Source: Bacillota bacterium
GTDB lineage: Bacteria; Bacillota; Clostridia; Christensenellales; CAG-138
DNA length: 24,365 nt
Assembly: GCA_023399275.1 (NCBI GenBank)
Contig: JAEWQH010000058.1
Span: 1-24,365, forward strand
Direction: 5' to 3'
The notes under the pieces are model-generated. The model searched no databases, had not been told where the DNA came from, and saw only the letters and a program-made list of their open reading frames with translations. Made by a program: the position numbers and the translations under genes. Shown here piece after piece: positions 1-6,630 of this stretch. Every line of letters begins with the position of its first letter. Position 1 is the stretch's first letter.

Positions 1-512
1 CCGCCGAGGTTGACCAGCTCGCCGGCATAATAGGTTTTCTGCGCCGGAGCGCTTGCCAAAATGCTCTGCAGGATGTTGCTCTGAACGGAGATGGTGACGT
101 CCTTGGTCACCGTGACGCTTTTGGTATTACCGGTGGGCGTGTAGGTGTACTTTACCGTCAGCGTCTTCGAGCCGATATCGGTCGGAAGGAAGGCATACGC
201 AGTGGCGGGGTTGTAGACCTTGCCGTTGAGATAGAGCACGTACTTGCCCGCGGCGATCTCGGTGCCCATCGTCAGCGTCGTTCCGCCGATGTTGGCAGCC
301 GTGTCGTCAAAGAGCTTGACTTCCAGATTTTCATTTGTCCAGTTAAACGATTCAGTGCCGTACTGGAACAGCGTTTTGGGCGTCGTTGCGGGCGCAACCG
401 CGACCGGCGTGACGACCAGATACGGGTGCACATCCGTGTCCGCAAGGGCGGCGGTTGGCACCAGCACGAGCAGCATAAACAAGCTCATAACCAGTGCGAT
501 GGTTCGTTTCAT
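1..512 (-). CDS. Secreted protein of unknown function, N-terminal part (runs off the left edge)
   Basis: The reading frame is open from an ATG at 512 to the window edge, so only about 170 N-terminal residues are visible. It starts MKRTIALVMSLFMLLVLVPT, a signal peptide with a probable signal peptidase I site after ALA (about residue 25). The mature part is rich in Thr, Val and Tyr and has short beta-strand-like stretches such as GKYVLYLNGKVYNP and SKTLTVKYTYTPTGN. This suggests an Ig-like or Big-type extracellular fold, but I recognise no named family. An AAAGGATG ribosome binding site lies about 7 bases before the ATG, and a good promoter lies at 557-585. I infer export to the cell surface or medium. 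The function is unknown and the C-terminus is not in the window. Confidence 0.8.
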   Translation of the reverse strand, partial: MKRTIALVMSLFMLLVLVPTAALADTDVHPYLVVTPVAVAPATTPKTLFQYGTESFNWTNENLEVKLFDDTAANIGGTTLTMGTEIAAGKYVLYLNGKVYNPATAYAFLPTDIGSKTLTVKYTYTPTGNTKSVTVTKDVTISVQSNILQSILASAPAQKTYYAGELVNLG

Positions 513-556
513 TCGGTACACATCCTTTCTTGCATGAAAGACATTCTGTCGCAGAA

Positions 557-585
557 ATTATACATGAGGGGTATATATATGTAAA
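557..585 (-). promoter_or_regulatory. Sigma-A type promoter for the secreted protein at 1-512
   Basis: On the minus strand, TTTACA (585-580) and TATAAT (562-557) are separated by 17 bases. Transcription would start near 550, giving a leader of about 38 bases before the ATG at 512. Confidence 0.7.
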
Positions 586-629
586 CATGCACGCCGAAGA
601 TGTTACGGATATTTCACACATCCGGTGCG

Positions 630-648
630 AAAAGGGGCTCCCAGCCCC
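630..648 (-). terminator. Weak terminator-like hairpin
   Basis: GGGGCT (634-639), a 3-base loop and AGCCCC (643-648) form a 6-bp GC stem. Read on the minus strand it is followed by TTTT then C. No minus-strand gene lies immediately upstream, so it may end a small RNA or be chance. Confidence 0.3.
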
Positions 649-885
649 CGAAATGCGGTATAAACATACCACGAACGCAAATGAAACGCATCCCTTTTCA
701 CAATTCGTTTGATATTGATTGACATTTTGATACAATTATATGCAAATCTTCGTGCCGGGCGGTGGCTGCCGCCGTGCGCGGATGGCCGCGCCGCGCCCCA
801 AACAAAACGCGTGCATAACAAAGGAACGATTCGCATGATTATGCGTTCACTATGCGCTGCGCGCTCGACGAAGACAGCCGGCGTG

Positions 886-894
886 TGATATAAT
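886..894 (+). promoter_or_regulatory. Extended -10 promoter ahead of the redox cluster
   Basis: TGA followed by TATAAT (889-894) is an extended -10 element. No good -35 box is visible 17 bases upstream. The -10 sits inside a small palindrome (GTGAT, ATA, ATCAC; 885-897). The leader to the ATG at 1026 would be about 125 bases. Confidence 0.5.
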
Positions 895-1025
895 CACGGA
901 AATCGGAGGGGATCGCCCGTACCATAAAGCATATTCTGTTGGCAGAACACCCTCTTGCGCCGCCCGGGCGGGCGCTGCGCAGAAACCGAAACGATTTCGC
1001 AGAATATGGGAAGGATTGATTCAAA

Positions 1026-1589
1026 ATGAAGAAGATCGCACTGATGATGACCGGCGTTCTCGCCACGGCGCTTTTGCTGGCGGCGTGCGCCGCCCCGTCT
1101 GCGCAGACGGAACCGACGCCCACGCCGACGGAGCAGGCAAGCGAAGCGACCGAAGAAAGCGCGGACGGCGCGTTGGAGTTTTCCATCACGACGCTGACGG
1201 GGGAAACCCTTGATCAGACGGTCTTTTCCGATCATAAGCTCATCATGGTCAACTATTGGGCAACCTGGTGCGGCCCGTGCGTGAGCGAGATACCGGATCT
1301 TGTCCAGATCAGCAACGACTACGCGGACAAGGGCTTTGCGCTTGTCGGCGTACTTTCGGGAGACGACGACATCGAAGGCGCGCAGCAGTTTATCGCGGAT
1401 CAGGGGATGACCTATCCCGTCGTGCTGCCGGAGGACATCTTCCTCGACTATACGAATGGCATGTATGCCATTCCGACCACGCTGTTCTTTGACTCCACCG
1501 GCAAGCAGGTCGGCAATACGGTCGTCGGCGCGAAGAGCTACGAGGACTGGACCGGCCTGATCGATCTGCTGCTCGAGCAGGTATCCTGA
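1026..1589 (+). CDS. TlpA/ResA-like thioredoxin-fold lipoprotein
   Basis: This is a 187-residue exported lipoprotein. The signal MKKIALMMTGVLATALLLAAC has a lipobox with the lipidated Cys at 21. A Pro/Thr/Glu-rich linker runs to about residue 48. The thioredoxin fold carries WATWCGPC with redox cysteines at 82 and 85, and a cis-Pro-type motif AIPTT with Pro at about 150. Family members exchange thiols and disulfides outside the membrane, for example in cytochrome c maturation or in keeping exported proteins reduced. The start is supported by GGAAGGA about 10 bases before the ATG. The stop overlaps the start of the next gene (TGATG), so translation is probably coupled. The following membrane redox proteins suggest it is the outer partner of a membrane electron or thiol relay. 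The exact substrate cannot be read from sequence. Confidence 0.9.
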   Translation: MKKIALMMTGVLATALLLAACAAPSAQTEPTPTPTEQASEATEESADGALEFSITTLTGETLDQTVFSDHKLIMVNYWATWCGPCVSEIPDLVQISNDYADKGFALVGVLSGDDDIEGAQQFIADQGMTYPVVLPEDIFLDYTNGMYAIPTTLFFDSTGKQVGNTVVGAKSYEDWTGLIDLLLEQVS

Positions 1590-1732
1590 TGAAGACCGCG
1601 AGGCGCGCGCTGCCCTACCTGCTGCTCGCGCTCGGCGCGGCGATGATCGCGCTCGGCGCGTTCGGCGGCGAGGTCGCCGTCGTGCTTTCGCGCGCGGTAA
1701 ATATCTGCCTGGAGTGTATCGGCATTGGCTAA
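1589..1732 (+). CDS. 47-residue CXXC membrane protein (CD1871A-like)
   Basis: This gene is too short for a usual ORF cutoff but is well supported. Its ATG overlaps the stop of the thioredoxin gene, and its end overlaps the start of the next gene by 8 bases. The product begins MKTARRALPYLLLALGAAMI, with one hydrophobic span at residues 9-25, and ends VNICLECIGIG, with a CXXC pair at residues 40 and 43. The ICLECIGIG ending matches what I recall of the CD1871A family of small CXXC proteins in clostridia. Its place between a thioredoxin-like lipoprotein and a polyferredoxin suggests that it passes electrons or thiols across the membrane. That role is inference. The family name is from memory and needs a profile search. 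Confidence 0.85.
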   Translation: MKTARRALPYLLLALGAAMIALGAFGGEVAVVLSRAVNICLECIGIG

Positions 1733-2696
1733 GCAATATAAGCGAAACAAGCTGCGCAACTGGATTCAGGGCGCGTGGACGGTCGTCTCCAACGGCTACC
1801 TCGTCGGCTTCGTCAAGGGCCGCATCTGGCAGGGGGACAGCAAGGCCGTCTGCGTACCCGGGTTGAACTGTTACTCCTGTCCCGGGGCGCTCGGCGCATG
1901 TCCCATCGGCTCGCTGCAAGCGGAGCTGGCGGCGCGTGAGATCAAGTTTCCGCTGTATGTGACGGGCTTCCTGCTCGCGTTTGGCGCGCTGTTCGGCCGC
2001 TTTGTATGCGGGTTTCTCTGCCCGTTTGGGTGGGTGCAGGACCTGCTGTACAAGATTCCGTCCAGGAAGATCGGCACCTTTCGCTTCGACCGCCCGCTGC
2101 GCTACCTCAAGTTTGTCGTGCTCGCGGTGCTGGTGATTTTGCTGCCTGCGCTGATCAAAAACGCAGCGGGTGTGGGCACTCCGTGGTTTTGCAAGTGGGT
2201 CTGTCCGAGCGGCACGCTGCTGGCCGGCATCCCGCTGGTGCTGGCAAACCCAACGTTGCAGGCGGTGGTCGGCTTCCTCTTTAGCTGGAAGATGTCGATC
2301 CTGATTCTGATTCTGGGGCTGTCGGTGTTCCTCTACCGGCCGTTTTGCAAATATCTGTGCCCGCTCGGCGCGGCTTACGCGCTCTTTAACAAGGCATCGT
2401 TTTACCGCTTAAAGCTCAACGAAAGCGCTTGCATCCACTGCGGCGTGTGCAAGCGCGTGTGTAACATGGGCGTCGATCCTTCAAAAACACCGGATGACAT
2501 GGAGTGCATCCGCTGTGGGGACTGCGTGAAAAACTGCCCGACCAACGCGCTCTGCGCCGGATTCCTCGCCAGAAAACCCGGTGGGAAAGATGCGCCGCAG
2601 GAGCAGCCGCCAGCGCAGCAAGAGCACGCGGGTTATCCTGCAGGCACTGTAGCGAAACAGCCGGAGGCGTGCCGAAAGAAGCCCTACAAATGGTAA
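1725..2696 (+). CDS. NapH/CcoG-like membrane polyferredoxin (4Fe-4S binding)
   Basis: This 323-residue integral membrane iron-sulfur protein has a Cys-rich N-terminal part (C43, C49, C52, C59). Membrane spans lie at about 76-96, 128-148, 163-185 and 188-204, with CxxxCP motifs in GRFVCGFLCPFGWVQ (about 91-105), FCKWVCPSG (about 155-163) and FCKYLCPLG (about 207-215). Two ferredoxin-type 4Fe-4S motifs follow: CIHCGVCKRVC (236-246) and CIRCGDCVKNCP (261-272). The Lys/Gln-rich tail is low complexity. The start is a TTG at 1725 with GGAG at 1711-1714, since no ATG fits. Relatives (NapH, NosR, CcoG, YccM) move electrons through the membrane. Here the likely partners are the CXXC protein and the thioredoxin lipoprotein encoded just upstream. 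Confidence 0.9.
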   Translation: MAKQYKRNKLRNWIQGAWTVVSNGYLVGFVKGRIWQGDSKAVCVPGLNCYSCPGALGACPIGSLQAELAAREIKFPLYVTGFLLAFGALFGRFVCGFLCPFGWVQDLLYKIPSRKIGTFRFDRPLRYLKFVVLAVLVILLPALIKNAAGVGTPWFCKWVCPSGTLLAGIPLVLANPTLQAVVGFLFSWKMSILILILGLSVFLYRPFCKYLCPLGAAYALFNKASFYRLKLNESACIHCGVCKRVCNMGVDPSKTPDDMECIRCGDCVKNCPTNALCAGFLARKPGGKDAPQEQPPAQQEHAGYPAGTVAKQPEACRKKPYKW

Positions 2697-2825
2697 GGAG
2701 CACAGCCCTTGGCCGGTCGCATCCGGTTTTGCAGGCGCGATGAACCGACCACCCGGGACGGATTCCCAGTGCTCTTTGGGGAAAGGACGCTTATCCGGCT
2801 GAACAACCTTTTTTTTGACAGACTG

Positions 2826-2854
2826 AGGCGGCATGCGCACTGCGCACGCCGCCT
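2826..2854. terminator. Hairpin between convergent genes
   Basis: AGGCGGC (2826-2832) pairs with GCCGCCT (2848-2854). The plus strand continues TTTGC, so the T-tract is short. The site lies between the end of the polyferredoxin gene (2696) and the end of the convergent lipoprotein gene (2878) and could stop either transcript. A T8 run at about 2810-2817 lies just upstream. Confidence 0.45.
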
Positions 2855-2877
2855 TTGCATACCGAGGAGCGCTGAAA

Positions 2878-4152
2878 TCATTGCTCCAATTTGCTTATGA
2901 GCGAGCCGAGCCGGTCAAACAGCGAGACCGTATTGGTCTTCTTCTTGCTCAGCGGTTTCTCTTCGCCGGGAAACGGGAGGCTGGCGCCGCCGACCACCAG
3001 GGATTCACCCGCGTCGAGCGTGGTCCCCTCAGGAAAGCGCAGCGCCGCATCCGAACGCGCGCAGAAGAGAGTATAGCCGGAAAGATCCGCGCGTTCGCCG
3101 CCATCATTTGTGAGCGTGACGGTCTGTGTCTGCACATCGAGCGAAGAAACCGAGATCCGCGCCGCATCCATACTCCGTGCAGGGCTGGAAAGTGAAAGTG
3201 CGCCCGCGCGATCGAGCGTGAGCAGCACGCCGATGGGATAATCCTGCGTAACGACGATCTTTGCGCTTTGCAGTGCGGCGTAGACGCGTGGATTTGCGCT
3301 GTCGGTGTCCACGGCGGTGTCGGTGGAGATCACCGCGAGGGCGGGGGAGACGAGCGCGCCGAAGTCGTCGCCCGTTGCATCCGGGTTGCCATGGTTGCCG
3401 ACCTTGAGCACGTCGCTTTTCAAGAAAACGCCTGCGTCGATAAGCGTCTGCTCCTCCGGAAACTGCATGTCCCCGGTGAAGAGGAACGTGTGCCCCCCGT
3501 AAGTAAACTGCAGCACGAGGGAGTTATCGTTGTCATCGTCCTCGTTGAGCAGCAGCGGGCCGATGACGGAAAAAGACACGCTGTCCGTAATCGCTACGGT
3601 ATCGCCCGCTTTCAACTCCTGGTGTGCAAGGCCAAGCTTCTCCGCGCGCTTGACGATCTTGCCGACTCCGTTTTTATCGGTTTCGGCGTAGTAGGGTGAA
3701 TAGACCACCGGGATCGCATAGTTGGCGCTGAGTGCGGCGAGGCCGCCGAGGTGGTCGCTATGGCTATGGGTGATGAACACGGCGTCGATCTGCGAAATAT
3801 CGAGTGCGTTGAACCCTGCGATGAGGCGCGGCACGGACTCGGCGGTGCCGGTGTCGATGAGCACCGCGGTGTCGCCAAAGCGCAGGATGGCGGCGTCCGC
3901 TTTGCCGACGTTGACAAAGAGGATCGCAAACCCGTCTTCCGCGAGCGCCGGGCCGGACTGTCCGGCGGCCTCGGTAGGGGACGTATCCGGCGGATACGTC
4001 TCCGAAACGTCGATGGATACGTCCGCGCCGGAGGCGGGAGCTTCGGTTTCCCGCGGTGCGGCGGAGCAGCCGGCCAACAGCGCGGCGCAGAGCAGCAACG
4101 CCAGCAGGCGCGGCGCGAAGCGAGGGAGAGATGCGGTATATCGATGCTTCAT
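2878..4152 (-). CDS. ComEC-like metallo-beta-lactamase lipoprotein with lamin-tail-like domain
   Basis: The 424-residue product starts MKHRYTASLPRFAPR, followed by a hydrophobic stretch and the lipobox LLAGC (Cys29), so it is a surface lipoprotein. Residues about 75-290 form a metallo-beta-lactamase fold like the C-terminal domain of ComEC/Rec2, with the metal motif HSHSDH (129-134), an IDTG strand, FTGDM and GNHG. Residues about 328-392 (VTLTNDGGERADLSGYTLF, FPEGTTLDAGESLVV) resemble a lamin-tail domain, which is often found next to exported hydrolases. The frame is open up to 4209, but the signal peptide begins at 4152. The promoter at 4159-4188 places the transcript start on this ATG, so the mRNA may be leaderless. 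The substrate is unknown, with an exported nuclease or phosphodiesterase the best guess. Confidence 0.85.
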   Translation of the reverse strand: MKHRYTASLPRFAPRLLALLLCAALLAGCSAAPRETEAPASGADVSIDVSETYPPDTSPTEAAGQSGPALAEDGFAILFVNVGKADAAILRFGDTAVLIDTGTAESVPRLIAGFNALDISQIDAVFITHSHSDHLGGLAALSANYAIPVVYSPYYAETDKNGVGKIVKRAEKLGLAHQELKAGDTVAITDSVSFSVIGPLLLNEDDDNDNSLVLQFTYGGHTFLFTGDMQFPEEQTLIDAGVFLKSDVLKVGNHGNPDATGDDFGALVSPALAVISTDTAVDTDSANPRVYAALQSAKIVVTQDYPIGVLLTLDRAGALSLSSPARSMDAARISVSSLDVQTQTVTLTNDGGERADLSGYTLFCARSDAALRFPEGTTLDAGESLVVGGASLPFPGEEKPLSKKKTNTVSLFDRLGSLISKLEQ

Positions 4153-4158
4153 ATTTCG

Positions 4159-4188
4159 ATTATAGGGGAATGCGGGCGTGCGTTGCAA
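4159..4188 (-). promoter_or_regulatory. Promoter giving a leaderless transcript start
   Basis: On the minus strand TTGCAA (4188-4183) and a perfect TATAAT (4164-4159) are 18 bases apart. Only 6 bases separate the -10 box from the ATG at 4152, so transcription should begin at or next to the start codon. No ribosome binding site is present. Confidence 0.65.
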
Positions 4189-4296
4189 ACAGAAAGCGCG
4201 GTTTTGCATGGCGGCCGTGTAACCCGCCTGTGAACATTGCGAAAAGTCGCACTATTTTGGACGGGGAAAAGCGAATGCGCGGGCGCGACGAAAATA

Positions 4297-4305
4297 TGCT
4301 ATACT
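4297..4305 (+). promoter_or_regulatory. Extended -10 promoter for the threonine-aldolase-type gene
   Basis: TGC followed by TATACT (4300-4305) is an extended -10 element with no clear -35 box. The leader to the ATG at 4347 would be about 35 bases and contains GGAGGG at 4335-4340. Confidence 0.5.
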
Positions 4306-4346
4306 TTTGCAGGAATACAGGCGCGCAACCGCGCGGAGGGAACGAT

Positions 4347-5396
4347 ATGCGCTATAATTTCATGAATGACTACAACGAGTGCGCGCACGAGCGCATACTG
4401 GAAGCGATCACCCGGGCGAACCGTGAGCAGGACGACGCTTACGGCATGGACTGCCGCTGCGAGAGGGCGCGCGCCCTGATTCGCGGCCGGCTTGGCGGCG
4501 CACAGAGCGATATCCATTTTCTCGTCGGCGGCACGCAGGTCAACCTCGCGTTCATCGCCGCGGCGATCAAGCCGTATCAGGGCGTGGTATGTGCCGAGAG
4601 CGGGCATATCAACGTACATGAAGCGGGCGCCATCGAGGCCACCGGGCACAAGGTGCTCCCGCTGCCGGCGCAAAACGGAACGATTACGGCGGAGCAGATT
4701 GCGCGGTATGCCGCAGCACACTATGCGGATGTGACGGCGGAGCACATGGTGCAGCCCGGCATGGTCTACCTTTCGCAGCCCACGGAGGTCGGCACGGTGT
4801 ATACCAAAGCGGAGCTAGAGCAAATCGCCCGCGTGTGCCGTGATTACGGCATGCCGCTCTACGTGGACGGCGCGCGCCTCGGAAACGCGTTTGCGGCAGG
4901 TGGGGCGGATGTGTTTCTGCCGGAACTGGCGCAGCTGACCGGCGCATTTTCCATCGGCGGCACCAAGATGGGCGCGCTGTTTGGCGAAGCGCTGGTGATC
5001 AACGAGCCGACGCTTCAGAAGGACTTTCGCTATCACATGAAGCAGCGCGGGGCCATGCTCGCCAAGGGGCGCTTGCTCGGCCTCCAGTTTGAGGCGCTTT
5101 TTGCCGACGGGCTTTACGACGAGATTGGCCGCCACGCGGTGGCGCAGGCGCAGAGGATTGCGGCGGGCATGGCCGAGCGTGGCTATGCGCTCTTCGTCGA
5201 TTCGCCAACGAATCAGGTGTTTCCGATTCTGCCGCGAACGTTGCTCCGGCAGCTTTCAGGAGAATTTGGGTACGCGTTCTGGCAGGCGTATGACGCAGAA
5301 TGCGACGTGGTGCGCTTTTGCACATCCTGGGCGACACCGCCCGAAATGGTGGACGCGCTGCTTGCGGCGATCCCCCCGTATGTGCGGGCGGACTGA
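4347..5396 (+). CDS. Low-specificity L-threonine aldolase / beta-eliminating lyase-family PLP enzyme
   Basis: This 349-residue fold-type I PLP enzyme is cytoplasmic. Typical threonine aldolases cleave L-threonine or allo-threonine to glycine and acetaldehyde. Visible landmarks are FLVGGTQVN (58-66), the ring-stacking region AESGHINVHEAGAIEATGHK (83-102), VDGARLGNAF with the pyridine-nitrogen Asp at 174, and FSIGGTKMGALFGEA with the Schiff-base Lys at 207. The frame is open from 4056, but GGAGGG at 4335-4340 and the conserved start MRYNFMNDYN fix the start at 4347. The length fits the family. A strong terminator follows at 5437-5463, so it is probably monocistronic. Another activity within the aromatic amino acid beta-eliminating lyase/threonine aldolase family cannot be excluded. 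Confidence 0.88.
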   Translation: MRYNFMNDYNECAHERILEAITRANREQDDAYGMDCRCERARALIRGRLGGAQSDIHFLVGGTQVNLAFIAAAIKPYQGVVCAESGHINVHEAGAIEATGHKVLPLPAQNGTITAEQIARYAAAHYADVTAEHMVQPGMVYLSQPTEVGTVYTKAELEQIARVCRDYGMPLYVDGARLGNAFAAGGADVFLPELAQLTGAFSIGGTKMGALFGEALVINEPTLQKDFRYHMKQRGAMLAKGRLLGLQFEALFADGLYDEIGRHAVAQAQRIAAGMAERGYALFVDSPTNQVFPILPRTLLRQLSGEFGYAFWQAYDAECDVVRFCTSWATPPEMVDALLAAIPPYVRAD

Positions 5397-5436
5397 GCGG
5401 AAAGCGACGATGGGAAACGGGAATCGCAGATATCAG

Positions 5437-5463
5437 AAAAAAAGAGGCGTGGCCTCTTTTTTT
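5437..5463. terminator. Bidirectional intrinsic terminator
   Basis: Seven A, GAGGC, a 3-base loop (GTG), GCCTC and seven T form a symmetric hairpin that works in both directions. It ends the aldolase transcript on the plus strand. On the minus strand it sits at the end of the 5462-6109 gene, whose TAA stop (5464-5462) overlaps the T-run. Confidence 0.9.
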
Positions 5464-6109
5464 ATACAGGACACATACCGTTGCTTCGGCGGCGAGCGCC
5501 GAAGATGTAGCGGCAGAGCAGCGCGAGAATCAGCAGACCAGCGCCGAGCTTGATCGCGATGCTGACAAGACGGTAGTCCGCCCAAAAAACACGCAGCAAC
5601 AGATCCACGGCGGAAAGCACCAGAGTGCCGACGATCAAGAGGAGAAGATTGCGCTTTGTCAAAAAATCCCGCAGACGCAAGCCGGGGAAAAGCAGCCGAA
5701 ACACGAGCAAAAACAGGCCGAACAGCAACGCCGCGTTGAGCAGCGTGCCAAGCACGGCCTGCAGCGCGGGGCTGAGCGCGGCAAAAAGCGGCGAGAGCAG
5801 CGTGATCAATACCTTGCCGGCCGCCCAGAACGGCAGCAGCACGGCGCCGCGCACGGCGGAGGGCTGCGCGAGAAACAGACGGCGCAGCCGGTCGCGCAGG
5901 CGCTCTTTCCGCGCGGGCGCGGCAGGATTGCTTGCGGCGCGCCTGTTTGTTTCCGCGGTTGCGACGGCTGCCTGCGCGGTGCCGCAAAAAAGCTCGTCCG
6001 GAGTATCCGCAAGTCCGCTGAGCGCTAGGGCAACTGCGGTGAATACGCCGGCGGTGATTGCTGCGGCTTTTTTGCCGATTTTTTTGAATCGCGCTGTCGA
6101 AATCTTCAT
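5462..6109 (-). CDS. Membrane protein of unknown function
   Basis: I do not recognise a family. The 215-residue product starts MKISTARFKKIGKKAAAITA, a positively charged N-region and hydrophobic span (about 15-33) that may be a signal peptide or first membrane anchor. A polar Ala/Arg-rich segment follows (about 45-80), then four likely membrane spans at about 88-110, 115-140, 153-173 and 183-202, and a basic tail ending GARRRSNGMCPV. The frame extends upstream to 6169, but those codons lie in the rpsI terminator and the promoter. The start at 6109 therefore fits best, with the -10 box only 6 bases upstream (leaderless candidate). It sits alone between a bidirectional terminator and the rplM-rpsI terminator. 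Confidence 0.7.
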   Translation of the reverse strand: MKISTARFKKIGKKAAAITAGVFTAVALALSGLADTPDELFCGTAQAAVATAETNRRAASNPAAPARKERLRDRLRRLFLAQPSAVRGAVLLPFWAAGKVLITLLSPLFAALSPALQAVLGTLLNAALLFGLFLLVFRLLFPGLRLRDFLTKRNLLLLIVGTLVLSAVDLLLRVFWADYRLVSIAIKLGAGLLILALLCRYIFGARRRSNGMCPV

Positions 6110-6115
6110 GCGTGC

Positions 6116-6144
6116 ATGATAGCACGGCGCGTCCAAAAGCGCAA
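6116..6144 (-). promoter_or_regulatory. Promoter giving a second leaderless transcript start
   Basis: On the minus strand TTGCGC (6144-6139) and TATCAT (6121-6116) are 17 bases apart. Six bases separate the -10 box from the ATG at 6109, the same spacing as at 4152-4159. No ribosome binding site is visible. Confidence 0.5.
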
Positions 6145-6151
6145 ACGTGCG

Positions 6152-6187
6152 AAAAAACGGCATCCCCATATGCGGAGGATGCCGTTT
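6152..6187 (-). terminator. Intrinsic terminator of the rplM-rpsI operon
   Basis: On the minus strand AAACGGCATCC (6187-6177) pairs over 11 bp with GGATGCCGTTT (6165-6155), followed by a run of six T ending at 6152. It lies 33 bases after the rpsI stop. Confidence 0.9.
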
Positions 6188-6219
6188 GATGTCGGTGGTT
6201 CGCGCTTCGGCAAAAGAGA

Positions 6220-6612
6220 TTATCTCTTGCTGAACTGGGGCGCTCTGCGGGCTGCGTGCAGGCCGTACTTTTTGCGCTCCTTCATGCGCGGATCGCGCGT
6301 GAGGTAACCGGCCTTCTTGAGCGTGGGGCGGAGGGCGGGTTCCGCAACGAGCAGCGCGCGCGCGATGCCGTGGCGAATCGCGCCGGCCTGACCCGTGTAG
6401 CCGCCGCCGTAGACGTTGACGAATACGTCGAACTTCGAGAGCGTGTCGGTAAGGGTGAGCGGGGCGCGGACGATCATCTTCAGCGTCTCCATGCCGAAGT
6501 AGTCGTCCAGCTCGCGCTTGTTGATCGTGATGCTGCCGCTGCCGGGGAGCAACCGAACGCGGGCAATGGACTTTTTCCGTCTGCCGGTACCAAGATATTG
6601 CGTACTTGCCAT
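6220..6612 (-). CDS. rpsI: 30S ribosomal protein S9
   Basis: The 130-residue protein is full length for S9. It has the family start QYLGTGRRKKSIARVRL, the VNVYGGGYTGQAGAIRHGIARAL block (about 66-88) and the basic C-terminal tail KKYGLHAARRAPQFSKR that reaches the ribosomal P-site tRNA. The gene follows rplM by 18 bases in the standard rplM-rpsI order, with an AAGGAGAA ribosome binding site before the ATG. It is expressed from the promoter upstream of rplM and ends at the terminator at 6152-6187. Nothing unusual is visible. Confidence 0.98.
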   Translation of the reverse strand: MASTQYLGTGRRKKSIARVRLLPGSGSITINKRELDDYFGMETLKMIVRAPLTLTDTLSKFDVFVNVYGGGYTGQAGAIRHGIARALLVAEPALRPTLKKAGYLTRDPRMKERKKYGLHAARRAPQFSKR

Positions 6613-6630
6613 GTTCCTGTTCTCCTTCCG

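Larger units (their letters stand above)
513..1025. other. 513-bp divergent intergenic region without a convincing gene
   Basis: The region separates the leftward secreted-protein gene from the rightward redox cluster. Short ORFs here have no good ribosome binding site and no recognisable product. It holds the promoter at 557-585 and an extended -10 at 886-894. An AT-rich spot at 709-740 carries overlapping opposing -10-like boxes: plus-strand TTGATA, 16 bases, TACAAT at 731-736, and minus-strand TATAAT at 740-735. A GC hairpin lies at 634-648. A small RNA is possible but not shown. Confidence 0.5.

Noticed and set aside
719..745. Perfect TTGACA at 719-724 as a promoter for the redox cluster
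   Set aside because: No acceptable -10 box lies 16-18 bases downstream; the only TATGCA-like box is at 14 bases.
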